Shown in pieces: positions 24,661 to 33,892 of a stretch of 64,000 nucleotides of DNA; the first letter of the stretch is position 1, and each line of letters opens with the position of its first letter. The stretch lies in the NCBI GenBank assembly GCA_016870395.1, contig VGBT01000008.1, forward strand, positions 25,863-89,862, given 5' to 3'. This DNA is from Actinomycetota bacterium (GTDB lineage: Bacteria; Actinomycetota; Acidimicrobiia; IMCC26256; JAENVU01). The translations under genes and the position numbers were made by a program. Under the pieces are notes generated by a model that ran no database searches, was not told the origin of the DNA, and saw only the letters and a list, made by a program, of their open reading frames with translations.

Positions 24661-26235
24661 TCAGACCGCGGCCTCGCGGTCCTTCCAGTACTCGTCGCGC
24701 AGCACCCGCTTGAGCAGCTTCCCCGCGTCGGTGCGCGGGAGCTCGTCGCGCAGCTCGTAGCCACGGGGGCGCTTGTAGCCCGCCATGTGCTCGTCCGCGA
24801 ACGCGCGCACCTCGTCGAGATCGATCGTCTCCCCGGGCTTCGCCTGCAGGATGCAGTGGACGCTCTCGCCCCACTCGTCGTCGGGGACGCCGAACACCGC
24901 GACGTCGAGCACCTGCGGGTGCTGGTGCAGCACCGCCTCGATCTCGGCCGGGTAGATGTTGACCCCACCGGAGATGATCATGTCCTTCTTGCGGTCGCAG
25001 ATGTAGAGGTAGCCCTCGTCGTCGGCGTAGCCGATGTCGCCGACTGACTTCCAGGCGCCGTCCTCGATCTCGCTGAGCTGCTCCTCGGTGCGGTGGTACC
25101 CGTCCATCGCGAGGCCGGTCGACATGAACAGCTCGCCTTGCTCCCCCGGCGCCGCGTCGGTGCCGTCGTCCTTGACGATCCGGTAGTCGATCCCGCCGTA
25201 GGTCTTCCCGCACGAGCCCGGCTTGCGGAGCTGGTCCTCGGGCCGCAGCACGGTGATGATCCCCATCTCGGTCGAGCCGTAGACCTCGAACAGGAACCCG
25301 TCCCCGAGCTTGGCGATCACCTCCTGCTTCAGCGCGTACGGCACGGGCGCCGCGTTCGCGATGAGGCAGCGCATCGACGAGCAGTCGGCGCCGGCAAGGT
25401 CGTGCTCGGGCAGGCTCACGATGCGCTTCAGCTGCGTCGGCGCGGAGAACGTGTTGGTGACGCGGTGCAGCTTCACCGCCGCGAGCCACGCGACGGGATC
25501 GAAGCGGCGCAACACCACGATCGGCGCGCCCATCGTGTGGTTCACCGTCACGAACGCGAGCGGCCCGGAGTGGTACATCGGCCCGGTGGTGATGTGGACC
25601 TCGTTGCCGATCTGCAGGCCGAGCTCACCGAGGAGCGCCATGACGACGGACGGGTTCGTGGTGGTGCGCAACGCCCCCTTCGGCTTGCCGGTCGTCCCCG
25701 ACGTGTAGAGCATCTGCGCGCCGACGGCGGAGGCGTCGATCGACACGGGCTCATCGTCGGGCTGACCCTCGACCAGCTCGTCCCAGCCGACGAAGCCCTC
25801 GGGCAGCTCGCAGTGCTCGGCCGTCGCCACGTAGCCGAGCATCGCCCGCACCTTGGGCAACCGGTCGCGCACCGACGCGAGGAGCGGCGCGTAGTCGGCG
25901 TCGACGACCACGAGCGTCGCGTCCGAGTTGTCGACGACGTACGCCATCTCCTCGGCGTTGAACCGGTACGAGAGCGGCACCGCGACGAGCCCGGCCTTGC
26001 GGGCCGCGTGGATCACCGCGATGGTCTCCAGCGAGTTGGGGCCACACCACACGAGCCGGTCCCCCGGCGCCGCACCGAGCGACCGCATGCCGTGTGCGAG
26101 GCGGTTCACCAGCCGGTTCAGCTCGGCGAACGTGGTCACCGAAGGGCGAGCGCCGTTGCTCGCGTCCACGATCACCGCGTGCTTGTCCGGCGAGCCCTGC
26201 GCGTGCAGCGCCAGGACGTCAGGTGTGTCGGCCAT
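24661..26235 (-). CDS. AMP-forming acyl-CoA synthetase (ANL superfamily)
   Basis: The 524-residue enzyme activates a carboxylic acid with ATP and transfers it to CoA. Motifs present: YTSGTTGKPKGA (P-loop-like, about residue 170), VYGSTEMG, 'DIGYADDEGYLYICDRKKDMI' and the C-terminal 'RTDAGKLLKRVLR' lysine. No signal peptide. It begins at the ATG at 26235, divergent from the GH84 gene with 38 bases between them. The nearby ADP-forming ligase, enoyl-CoA hydratase and acyl-CoA dehydrogenase suggest active acyl-CoA metabolism, but the substrate is unknown. Confidence 0.92.
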   Translation of the reverse strand: MADTPDVLALHAQGSPDKHAVIVDASNGARPSVTTFAELNRLVNRLAHGMRSLGAAPGDRLVWCGPNSLETIAVIHAARKAGLVAVPLSYRFNAEEMAYVVDNSDATLVVVDADYAPLLASVRDRLPKVRAMLGYVATAEHCELPEGFVGWDELVEGQPDDEPVSIDASAVGAQMLYTSGTTGKPKGALRTTTNPSVVMALLGELGLQIGNEVHITTGPMYHSGPLAFVTVNHTMGAPIVVLRRFDPVAWLAAVKLHRVTNTFSAPTQLKRIVSLPEHDLAGADCSSMRCLIANAAPVPYALKQEVIAKLGDGFLFEVYGSTEMGIITVLRPEDQLRKPGSCGKTYGGIDYRIVKDDGTDAAPGEQGELFMSTGLAMDGYHRTEEQLSEIEDGAWKSVGDIGYADDEGYLYICDRKKDMIISGGVNIYPAEIEAVLHQHPQVLDVAVFGVPDDEWGESVHCILQAKPGETIDLDEVRAFADEHMAGYKRPRGYELRDELPRTDAGKLLKRVLRDEYWKDREAAV

Positions 26236-26273
26236 GTGTGATCTCCCCGGTCGAGGCCGGTAGCGTACCGATC

Positions 26274-27728
26274 GTGCCCCGCACCGTCCCCTTGCGCGGC
26301 GTGATCGAGGGCTTCTACGGCACTCCGTGGACCCCCGAGGCGCGCATCGCCACCGTCGAGCTGCTCGGTGCGCACGGGATGAACGCGTACGTCTACGCCC
26401 CCAAGGACGACCCGCGCCACCGGGCCGAGTGGCGGGAGCCCTACGACGCCGAGGCAGCCGCGGCGTTCGCCGACCTGGCTCGTGCGGGCGAGGCCTCCGG
26501 GGTGGAGATCGGCTTCGCGCTCTCCCCCGGACTCGACGTCGACTACGGGTCGACGGTAGACCGCGACGCACTCGCCGGCAAGCTCGACGCGGTGCGCGGG
26601 CTCGGCATCGACTGGCTCGTGCTCGCGCTCGACGACATCCCGATGCGCGACGGGCTGGCCGCAGAGCAGGCCGAGCTGACCGCCTGGCTGGTGGACCGCT
26701 GCGCCGGGGCCCGGGTCACCCTCGTGCCGACCGAGTACCTCGGCACCCGTCCCAGTCCGTACCTGTCCACGCTGGCCGCCGGGCTACCCGACGGCGTCGA
26801 CGTGATGTGGACCGGGCCCACCGTCTGCTCGCCCACGATCAGCGCCGCGGATGCCCGCGGCTGGGCGGTCGCGCTCGGCGGTCGCCGCCCGGTCGTCTGG
26901 GACAACTACCCGGTCAACGACGCCACGATGAGCCGGGCGCTGCACCTCGGCCCGTACCGCGGGCGGGAAGCCGCGCTCACCGACGAGGTCGACGGGATCC
27001 TCTGCAACCCGATGACCCAGGCCCGCGCGTCGTGGGTGGCGATCCTCACCGCGGCCGAGTACCTGCGTGACCCGGCGGGCTACGACGAAGCGGCGGCGTG
27101 GGAGCGTGCCCTCGACACCGTGGGCGGTCCGAACGCCGTGCCGTTGCGCGCTCTGGCCACGGCTTGTGCGGACTCCCCCGTCGCGCCGCCGGACCGGATG
27201 CCACTGGCGGGCCTGCTCGACCGGTTGGAGGCCGTGCTCGCGGACCGGAGCGACCCCTCGGCACCGGCTCCCACCCTGGCCGCGGTGCGGGAGCACCTCG
27301 AGGCCGTGCAGCGGGCACCGGCCGACTGGCCGATCGGCGACCCGCTGCGCACCGAGGTCGCGCCCTGGCTTACCGCGACGGGTGCGGCGGCCGCGGCTGG
27401 GCTCGCGGCCGTCAGGCTCGTCGAACGGTGCAACGCGCCCGAGCCCGGCTCGGCTGAGTCGCTCATGCAACACGCGTTCGGCGTGCTGTACCTGTGGGAC
27501 GGAGTGCGCCGCGTGCGTGAGACCGTCTTCGGACCGCGGTTCGCGGTCTACGCGGCGATCGTTCAGCGCGCCGACGGGTCGCCCGCGCTCGACGTGTCGG
27601 AGGCGCTACGCGAGGACGCCAACGCGATCGACCGTTGCTGCCGGCTCGCGCTGGCGGAGTACAGAAGATGGGCCGGGATGCCGATGACCTCCGAGTCCGA
27701 ACGGCGAGACCCGAGGAACGCCGCGTGA
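26274..27728 (+). CDS. GH84-type beta-N-acetylglucosaminidase
   Basis: The 484-residue protein begins at GTG 26274 and has the GH84 TIM barrel: 'GVIEGFYGTPWT' at the start, 'YAPKDDPRHRAEW' and the catalytic aspartate pair in LALDDIP (D120, D121), used in substrate-assisted catalysis. No signal peptide is visible, so it probably works in the cytoplasm. It is joined by GTGA overlap to a glycosyltransferase and followed by NagA, which suggests a small set for N-acetylhexosamine turnover. Confidence 0.9.
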   Translation: MPRTVPLRGVIEGFYGTPWTPEARIATVELLGAHGMNAYVYAPKDDPRHRAEWREPYDAEAAAAFADLARAGEASGVEIGFALSPGLDVDYGSTVDRDALAGKLDAVRGLGIDWLVLALDDIPMRDGLAAEQAELTAWLVDRCAGARVTLVPTEYLGTRPSPYLSTLAAGLPDGVDVMWTGPTVCSPTISAADARGWAVALGGRRPVVWDNYPVNDATMSRALHLGPYRGREAALTDEVDGILCNPMTQARASWVAILTAAEYLRDPAGYDEAAAWERALDTVGGPNAVPLRALATACADSPVAPPDRMPLAGLLDRLEAVLADRSDPSAPAPTLAAVREHLEAVQRAPADWPIGDPLRTEVAPWLTATGAAAAAGLAAVRLVERCNAPEPGSAESLMQHAFGVLYLWDGVRRVRETVFGPRFAVYAAIVQRADGSPALDVSEALREDANAIDRCCRLALAEYRRWAGMPMTSESERRDPRNAA

Positions 27729-28444
27729 TCTCGATCGTGATGCCCGCCTACAACGAGGCCGGGCTCCTCGGCCCGAGCGCGCGGGAGGTCGTCGACGGGA
27801 TGCGCGCGCTCGGCGAGTCCTTCGAGGTGCACATCGTCGAGAACGGGTCCACCGACGGGACGCCGGCCATCGCGGCTCGCATCGCCGAGGCGCTTCCGGA
27901 GGTCGAGGTGCACTCGATGAGGGTGGCGGACTACGGCGAAGCGCTGCGCACAGGGCTGCTGGCCTCACGGGGCGAGATCGGCGTCGTCTTCGACGTCGAC
28001 TTCTACGACCTCGAGTTCCTCAAGGCCGCGCTCGACGTGCTCGACGCGGGCGGCGACCCGAGTGGGCCGGTCGTCGTGGTGGGCTCCAAGCGGGCGCCCG
28101 GGTCGCGCGACGAGCGGTCGCCGCTGCGCCGCGCGGCCACCTCGGTGTTCACCTGGATCCTGCACCGCGGCTTCGGGCTCTCGCTCTCGGACACGCACGG
28201 CATGAAGGTGCTCAACCTCGGGGTGCTGCGCCCGGCGCTGCAAGCCTGCCGCCTCGGCGCCGACCTGTTCGACACCGAGCTGATCATCCGGGCCGAGCGC
28301 AGCGGCTGGCGGGTCGCGGAGATCCCGGTCACGGTGCGCGAGCTCCGCCCGGCGCGCACCTCCATCGCCCGGCGCGTGCCGCGCACGCTGGTCGGCCTCG
28401 CGCGACTCCGACTCGCGGTCGGCCGCGCGCCGCGGCAGACCTGA
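27725..28444 (+). CDS. Family 2 glycosyltransferase (DPM1/polyprenyl-phosphate type)
   Basis: The 239-residue enzyme starts 'ISIVMPAYNEAGLLG', with 'VENGSTDGT' and 'GVVFDVDFYD', the GT-A fold and metal-binding Asp of family 2. 'ADLFDTELIIRAERSGWRVAEIPV' is typical of polyprenyl-phosphate sugar transferases, though the usual C-terminal membrane helices are absent. The start overlaps the GH84 stop. The donor and acceptor are unknown. Confidence 0.85.
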   Translation: MISIVMPAYNEAGLLGPSAREVVDGMRALGESFEVHIVENGSTDGTPAIAARIAEALPEVEVHSMRVADYGEALRTGLLASRGEIGVVFDVDFYDLEFLKAALDVLDAGGDPSGPVVVVGSKRAPGSRDERSPLRRAATSVFTWILHRGFGLSLSDTHGMKVLNLGVLRPALQACRLGADLFDTELIIRAERSGWRVAEIPVTVRELRPARTSIARRVPRTLVGLARLRLAVGRAPRQT

Positions 28445-28451
28445 GCCGCGC

Positions 28452-29558
28452 GTGACCGCCACCGTCCTCGCCGCTCGCAACCGCTGGGTCGCGGTCGAAG
28501 ACGGGCTCGTCGTCGACGAGGGCTTCGAACGCCCTCCTGCCGGTGCCGTCGCGCTCGGCGACGTCTGGCTCCTCTCCGGCTTCGTCGATCTCCAGTGCAA
28601 CGGGGTCGGCGACGTCGACTTCATGACCGCGGAGCTCGACGGGTTCCGGGCGGCCGGGGCCGCGCTGGTGCGCACCGGCGTCACCTCGTACCTCCCGACG
28701 CTCGTCAGCGCACCGCTCGACCGCTACGGCCCGGCACTCGATCGCGTCGCCGACGCGCAAGCCGACGCGGTCGGTTCCGGTCTGCCCCGCATCGAGGGCG
28801 TCCACCTGGAGGGTCCGTTCCTCGGCGGCGCACCCGGAGCCCACCCACCCGAGCTGCTCCGGCCGATGGACGTCGAATGGCTCGCCGCGCTCCTCGACGC
28901 CCACCCGGGACTCGTCCGGCTGGTCACCCTCGCGCCCGAGGCGGATCCCGGCCTCGCCGGCATCCGCATGCTGCGCGACCGCGGCGTTGCGGTCGCGCTC
29001 GGCCACTCGCGCTGCAGCTACGACGAGGCGCTCGCGGCAGCAGCGGCCGGGGCGACGCTCGTTACCCACGTCTTCAACGGCATGGGCCCGCTCCACCACC
29101 GCGCGCCCGGGCTCGTGAACGCCGCGCTCGACCCGGGCACGGGTCTGACGCCCACCCTCATCGCCGACCTCGTGCACCTGCATCCGTCGGTGGTTCGACT
29201 GGTGATGGCGGTCACGAGTGCGATCTTGGTCACCGACCGGGTGGCGACCGGCGTCGATTCCTTCGGGCAGCACGTGGGCGAGCGCGACGGCGCGGCGTTC
29301 CTCTCCGACGGCACCCTCACCGGATCCACGCTCACGATGGACCGAGCCGTCCGCAACGCGGTCCGGGAAGGCGTCGAGCCCGAGACGGCCTTCGACGCCG
29401 CGTCCGGCACGCCTGCCGACGAACTCGACCTCGACGTCTACGCCTCGTCGACGGAGGGCGGGCGCGCGGACCTGGTGGCCCTCGACCGGGAGACCCTCGA
29501 GGTCGAGGGCGTCTGGTGCAGCGGCCAGCGGGCGTACACGCGTCGGCGCGAACCGTGA
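28452..29558 (+). CDS. nagA: N-acetylglucosamine-6-phosphate deacetylase
   Basis: The 368-residue amidohydrolase begins at GTG and has 'FVDLQCNGVGDVDF', 'GVHLEGPFLG' (metal-binding Glu), 'GHSRCSYDEAL', 'THVFNGMGPLHHR' and 'LVTDRVA' with the catalytic Asp. It removes the acetyl group from GlcNAc-6-phosphate to give glucosamine-6-phosphate for glycolysis or cell-wall synthesis. The upstream GH84 gene could supply GlcNAc. No nagB or GlcNAc kinase is seen in the window. Confidence 0.9.
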   Translation: MTATVLAARNRWVAVEDGLVVDEGFERPPAGAVALGDVWLLSGFVDLQCNGVGDVDFMTAELDGFRAAGAALVRTGVTSYLPTLVSAPLDRYGPALDRVADAQADAVGSGLPRIEGVHLEGPFLGGAPGAHPPELLRPMDVEWLAALLDAHPGLVRLVTLAPEADPGLAGIRMLRDRGVAVALGHSRCSYDEALAAAAAGATLVTHVFNGMGPLHHRAPGLVNAALDPGTGLTPTLIADLVHLHPSVVRLVMAVTSAILVTDRVATGVDSFGQHVGERDGAAFLSDGTLTGSTLTMDRAVRNAVREGVEPETAFDAASGTPADELDLDVYASSTEGGRADLVALDRETLEVEGVWCSGQRAYTRRREP

Positions 29559-29650
29559 GCTCCGGCAACGTCGTGCGCGGGCTCGGCGGTCGCCCGGCGT
29601 TGGAACGGCTGGAGGACCTGGCCGCCGCGTCCACGGACGCCGATCTCTGA
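29555..29650 (+). CDS. Possible 31-residue peptide coupled to nagA
   Basis: A short frame, starting with GTG that overlaps the nagA stop (GTGA), reads GNVVRGLGGRPALERLEDLA to a TGA at 29648-29650. The coupling and the codon bias fit a real small gene or the tail of a lost one. There is no recognised family. Confidence 0.35.
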   Translation: MSSGNVVRGLGGRPALERLEDLAAASTDADL

Positions 29651-29722
29651 GCCCCTTCGGCGGGTACGCCAGGTAGCGCAGCCCGCCTTCTAGCATCGGC
29701 GCAGCGGACTGAAAGGGGCCCC

Positions 29723-31708
29723 ATGACGGTCGACGACCTCGAGCAGCGCGGCATCAACACGATCCGCGGCCTCGCGATGGACGCGGTGCAGCAGGCCAAC
29801 TGCGGCCACCCCGGCACCGCGATGGCCCTCGCGCCCCTGGCGCACGTGCTGTTCACCCGCGTCATGACCTACGACGCGACCGATCCGGCGTGGCCCGACC
29901 GAGACCGCTTCGTGCTCTCCGCGGGCCACGCGTCGATGCTGCTGTACTCGATGCTGCACCTCACCGGGTTCGGCCTCGAGCTCGACGACCTGCGCGACTT
30001 CCGCCAGTGGGGCTCGCGCACGCCCGGGCACCCCGAGTACTGGCACACGCCGGGGGTGGAGCTCACCACCGGTCCCCTCGGTCAGGGCATCGGCAACGCA
30101 GTGGGCATCGCGCTCGCGGAGGCCAACCTGCGCGAGCGGTTCGGTTCCGCGGCGTGCGACCACCGCGTGTTCGCGATCTGCGGCGACGGCGACCTCTCTG
30201 AGGGCGTGAGCCACGAAGCGGCGTCGCTCGCCGGCCACCTCGGGCTCGGGCGCCTCGTGGCGGTCTACGACGACAACCACATCACGATCGACGGGCCAAC
30301 GGAGATCGCGCTTACCGACGACGCGGTCGGGCGCTTCCGGGCCTACGGCTGGCACGTCGTCGAGCTGGGCGAGGTGGCCAACGACCTCGACGCGCTTGAG
30401 CGCGGCCTCGCCGAGGGGATCGCCGAGGCCGACCGCCCCAGCCTCCTCGTGCTGCGCAGCCACATCGGCTGGCCGTCGCCACGTTTCACCGACTCGCCGA
30501 AGGCGCACGGCGAGGCGCTCGGGGAGGACGAGGTGCGGGCGGTCAAGGAGATCCTGGGTATGGATCCCGACGCGCACTTCGCAGTGGCCGACGACGTGCT
30601 CGCGATGTACCGCGACGCCGGCCGCCGTGGCGCGGCGGCGCGCACGGAGTGGGAGGCGCGACGCGGAGCGTTCGCCACGGGCGAGCCGGCGCTCGCCGCG
30701 GAGCACGACGCCTGTCTCGCGCAGGGCGGTCTCCCCGGCTGGGAGGCGAAGCTCCCGGTGTGGAGCCCCGGCGACGGCATCGCGACCCGCCAGGCGTGCA
30801 AGGCGGCGCTCGACGCGATCGTCGGCGTGGTGCCCGGCCTGGTGGGTGGGGGCGCCGACCTCACGGGGAACACCGGCACGGCCGTCCCCGACGCGGGGGT
30901 GATCGACACCCACCGCTTCGGGGGTCGCCAGGTGCACTTCGGCGTGCGCGAGCACGGCATGGGCGCAGTGCTGAACGGGATGTCGGTGGGCGGGCTCGTG
31001 CCCTTCGGCGGCACGTTCTTCGTGTTCAGCGACTACATGCGCGGCGCCGTGCGGGTCGCCGCGCTCTCGGGCTACAAGGTCATGTTCGTCTGGTCGCACG
31101 ACTCGATCGGGCTGGGCGAGGACGGCCCGACTCACCAACCGGTCGAGCAGCTCGCCGCGATGAGGGCGATGCCCGGCATCCGCGTGATCCGCCCGGCCGA
31201 CGCCAACGAGACGGCCCAGGCGTGGCGGGTGCACGTCGAGGGCGATGGCCCGACCGCGCTCGTGCTGAGCCGGCAGAAGGTGCCCGTGCTCGACGGCACC
31301 GCGGAGCGCGCCACCGCCGGGGTCGTGGCCGGGGCCTACCCGCTGGTCGACGAGTCCGGCGCCCTCGAGCTGGTGCTCGTCGGGACGGGCTCGGAGGTGC
31401 AGCTCTGCGTCTCGGCCGCGTCGCGTCTTGCCGAGCGCGGCCTCGGCGTACGGGTCGTCTCGATGCCCTGCTGGGAGCTCTTCGCGGCGCGTCCCGACGA
31501 CGAGCAGGCCGCGGTGCTGCCGCCGGGCGTCCCGACGCTCGCGGTCGAGGCCGCGGCGTCGTTCGGCTGGGACCGCTACGCGGACGACGTCGTCGGCCTC
31601 GACCGGTTCGGCGCTTCCGCTCCCGGGAACATCGCGCTGGAGCAGCTCGGTTTTACCGTCGACAACGTCGTCGCGCGCGCCGATGCGCTGCTCGCGCGCG
31701 ACGCCTAG
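29723..31708 (+). CDS. tkt: Transketolase
   Basis: The 661-residue enzyme exchanges two-carbon units between sugar phosphates in the pentose phosphate pathway, using thiamine diphosphate. It has 'ANCGHPGTAMALAPL' (His of the substrate site), 'GDGDLSEGVSHEAASLAG' (thiamine-binding GDG motif), 'VYDDNHITIDG' and 'THQPVEQLAAMRAMPGI'. A purine-rich AAAGGGG site lies upstream of the ATG. It is 9 bases before tal. Confidence 0.96.
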   Translation: MTVDDLEQRGINTIRGLAMDAVQQANCGHPGTAMALAPLAHVLFTRVMTYDATDPAWPDRDRFVLSAGHASMLLYSMLHLTGFGLELDDLRDFRQWGSRTPGHPEYWHTPGVELTTGPLGQGIGNAVGIALAEANLRERFGSAACDHRVFAICGDGDLSEGVSHEAASLAGHLGLGRLVAVYDDNHITIDGPTEIALTDDAVGRFRAYGWHVVELGEVANDLDALERGLAEGIAEADRPSLLVLRSHIGWPSPRFTDSPKAHGEALGEDEVRAVKEILGMDPDAHFAVADDVLAMYRDAGRRGAAARTEWEARRGAFATGEPALAAEHDACLAQGGLPGWEAKLPVWSPGDGIATRQACKAALDAIVGVVPGLVGGGADLTGNTGTAVPDAGVIDTHRFGGRQVHFGVREHGMGAVLNGMSVGGLVPFGGTFFVFSDYMRGAVRVAALSGYKVMFVWSHDSIGLGEDGPTHQPVEQLAAMRAMPGIRVIRPADANETAQAWRVHVEGDGPTALVLSRQKVPVLDGTAERATAGVVAGAYPLVDESGALELVLVGTGSEVQLCVSAASRLAERGLGVRVVSMPCWELFAARPDDEQAAVLPPGVPTLAVEAAASFGWDRYADDVVGLDRFGASAPGNIALEQLGFTVDNVVARADALLARDA

Positions 31709-31717
31709 GAGGACCCC

Positions 31718-32815
31718 ATGGCCAGTGCCATCGCCCGACTCAACGACTTCGGTCAGAGCCCCTGGTACGACAACATCACGCGCTCGCTGGTGCGGGAGGG
31801 CGGGTTGGCGGCGCTGGTCGCCGACGACGGGATCCGCGGTGTCACGTCGAACCCGACCATCTTCGAGAAGGCGATCGCGGGCGGCGAGGGCTACGACGAC
31901 CAGCTCCTCGGCCTGCATCGTGACGGCACCGGGACAGAAGACGCGTTCTGGGCCCTCGCGGTCGACGACATCGGCCACGCCGCCGACATCCTGCGACCCG
32001 TGTACGACGCGCAGGGCGGGGGCGACGGGTTCGTTTCGATCGAGGTCTCGCCGTTGCTCGCCCACGACACCGCGGCGACGATCGAACAGGCCGCGGCGCT
32101 GTTCGCACGCCTCGGGCGGCCGAACATCCTGGTCAAGATTCCGGCAACCGTCGAAGGGGTGCCGGCGATAGAGGAGACGATCGCCGCCGGAATCAACGTC
32201 AACGTGACGTTGATTTTCAGCCTCCAGCGCCACGCCGAGGTCATCGAGGCGTACCTCCGCGGCCTCGAGCGTCTCGTGGCGTCGGGTGGCGACCCCGCGA
32301 AGGTCGCCTCCGTCGCCTCCTTCTTCGTGAGCCGGGTCGACACCGAGACCGACCGGCGCCTCGCGGCGGGCTCGCCGCTGCGCGGCCGGGCGGCGGTCGC
32401 CAACGCCAAGCTGGCCTACGAGCTGTTCCAGCAGCGGTTCGCGGGTGAGCGCTGGGACGCGCTCGCCGCGAAGGGAGCTCGCCTGCAGCGGCCGCTGTGG
32501 GCATCGACGTCCACGAAGAACCCGGCGTACTCCCCCACGCTCTACGTCGACACGCTGGTCGGTTCCGACACCGTCAACACGCTTGCGCCGGCGTCCATCG
32601 ACGCGCTGCACGACGGCGACGTGCTCCTGCGGGCCGACACCGTGACCGAGGACGTTGAAGGGGCGCACCAGGTGATGTCCGACCTCGCGGCCGCCGGGGT
32701 CTCCTACGACGATGTGACGGCCACGCTCGAGCGCGAAGGCGTCGCTTCGTTCGCACAGTCGTTCCGCGACCTGCTCGGCACCCTCGAGCGCAGGGTCGGC
32801 GAGCTCGGCGCGTAG
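31718..32815 (+). CDS. tal: Transaldolase
   Basis: The 365-residue enzyme moves a three-carbon unit between sugar phosphates. The Schiff-base lysine lies in 'RPLWASTSTKNPAYSPTLY' and 'GVTSNPTIFEKAI' is the N-terminal signature. The length fits the bacterial long transaldolase group. It follows tkt by 9 bases and is convergent with the fusion gene on the other strand, with one base between the stops. Confidence 0.95.
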   Translation: MASAIARLNDFGQSPWYDNITRSLVREGGLAALVADDGIRGVTSNPTIFEKAIAGGEGYDDQLLGLHRDGTGTEDAFWALAVDDIGHAADILRPVYDAQGGGDGFVSIEVSPLLAHDTAATIEQAAALFARLGRPNILVKIPATVEGVPAIEETIAAGINVNVTLIFSLQRHAEVIEAYLRGLERLVASGGDPAKVASVASFFVSRVDTETDRRLAAGSPLRGRAAVANAKLAYELFQQRFAGERWDALAAKGARLQRPLWASTSTKNPAYSPTLYVDTLVGSDTVNTLAPASIDALHDGDVLLRADTVTEDVEGAHQVMSDLAAAGVSYDDVTATLEREGVASFAQSFRDLLGTLERRVGELGA

Positions 32816-32816
32816 C

Positions 32817-33875
32817 TCACGCGCCGAGTGCTGCTGCCGCGCGGAGGTGCTCGGTCAGCTCGCCGAGCGGGGTGCGGGCGTTGAGGCCACTCGTGTTGGG
32901 CATCACGTAGGTCGGGACGCCCGCGAACGGAGCGGGCTGGACGCCCGGCCGGGCACGGCGGTCGACCACCTCGCGATAGCCGGCAAGACCCACGAAGCAC
33001 AGCGCTGCCGGCCGCAGCCACTCCACCAGGCGCGTGAGTCGCGCTGCGCCCTCGGCGTACTCATACCCCAAGAGCTCGTCGGCGCGTGCGGTGGCCCGCT
33101 TCACGAGGTCGGTCATGCCGACCCTGTTCACGCGCAAGGCGTGTGCGGGATCACGATCGACGGTGAGGATCCCGGCGCCGAGCGCCGCGGGCCAGAAGCG
33201 GTTTCCCGGGCGGGCGAAACCGATGCCGACGTCCGCGGCGTAGAGGCTCGGGTTCAACCCGCACACGAGGAGGCGCATCCCGGGACCGACGACGTCGGGC
33301 AGCATCCGCTCGCGGACGCACTCGGCGTCGAGCCACTCCTCGCCGTCGTCGCGCAAACCCTCGATCGAGAAGCCGGCACCGATGAGCACGTCCGCGAGTC
33401 GCGCCGCAGACCAGTACTCGAAGTGGCGCCCAGGGAACTCGGTATCGGGCGCGGGCCCGATCCGATCCGAGGTCACGCGCAGGTGCAGCGGGGCGCCGAC
33501 GACGAGCGCCCCGTGAAGGTCGGCCAGCGCGCGCGGGAGAGCAGCCATCGCGAGGTGCATGTAGACCTTGTTTGCCCAGGCACCGTGCAACGACGCGCGC
33601 CGCAGCGGCAGTGCGTCGACGGTCGCCTGCACGCGCAGCGCTCCGGGAGCATGGTCGACCACGAGGTCGAGCATCGCTCCGGCGGCGTCGAGTGCGAGCA
33701 GCGGTGCACCGAGTGCCGGGCCGTGCCAGCCGGGCCCGCACCCGAGATCGGCCCGCAAGGCTCCCGGCGCGCAGCGGGCCGCGAAACCGGCAGCGGGGTC
33801 GAGGGCCCCCGGCGACTTGCGCGTCGCCCACTCCGCTGCCCGCGTCTCGTAGACGTCCACCGTGCGCCGGTCCAT
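32817..33875 (-). CDS. Methyltransferase fused to a MUG-type uracil/mismatch DNA glycosylase
   Basis: The 352-residue product joins two domains. Residues 1-190 form a class I SAM methyltransferase (DLGCGPGWHGPAL at about 43-56, then 'LALDAAGAML'), and residues 200-352 form a MUG-like glycosylase: 'VCGLNPSLYAADVGIGFARP' and 'GNRFWPA' plus the C-terminal 'MPNTSGLNA'. MUG enzymes excise uracil or ethenocytosine opposite G. The single frame continues through the join, so it is not an assembly artefact at obvious repeats. It lies on the opposite strand to the sugar genes and shares no visible operon. Confidence 0.85.
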   Translation of the reverse strand: MDRRTVDVYETRAAEWATRKSPGALDPAAGFAARCAPGALRADLGCGPGWHGPALGAPLLALDAAGAMLDLVVDHAPGALRVQATVDALPLRRASLHGAWANKVYMHLAMAALPRALADLHGALVVGAPLHLRVTSDRIGPAPDTEFPGRHFEYWSAARLADVLIGAGFSIEGLRDDGEEWLDAECVRERMLPDVVGPGMRLLVCGLNPSLYAADVGIGFARPGNRFWPAALGAGILTVDRDPAHALRVNRVGMTDLVKRATARADELLGYEYAEGAARLTRLVEWLRPAALCFVGLAGYREVVDRRARPGVQPAPFAGVPTYVMPNTSGLNARTPLGELTEHLRAAAALGA

Positions 33876-33892
33876 CGCCGTATCATCCCGCG

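Noticed and set aside
29690..32668. A 992-codon minus-strand frame opposite tkt and tal
   Set aside because: Both plus-strand genes have complete enzyme motifs; the antisense product shows none.
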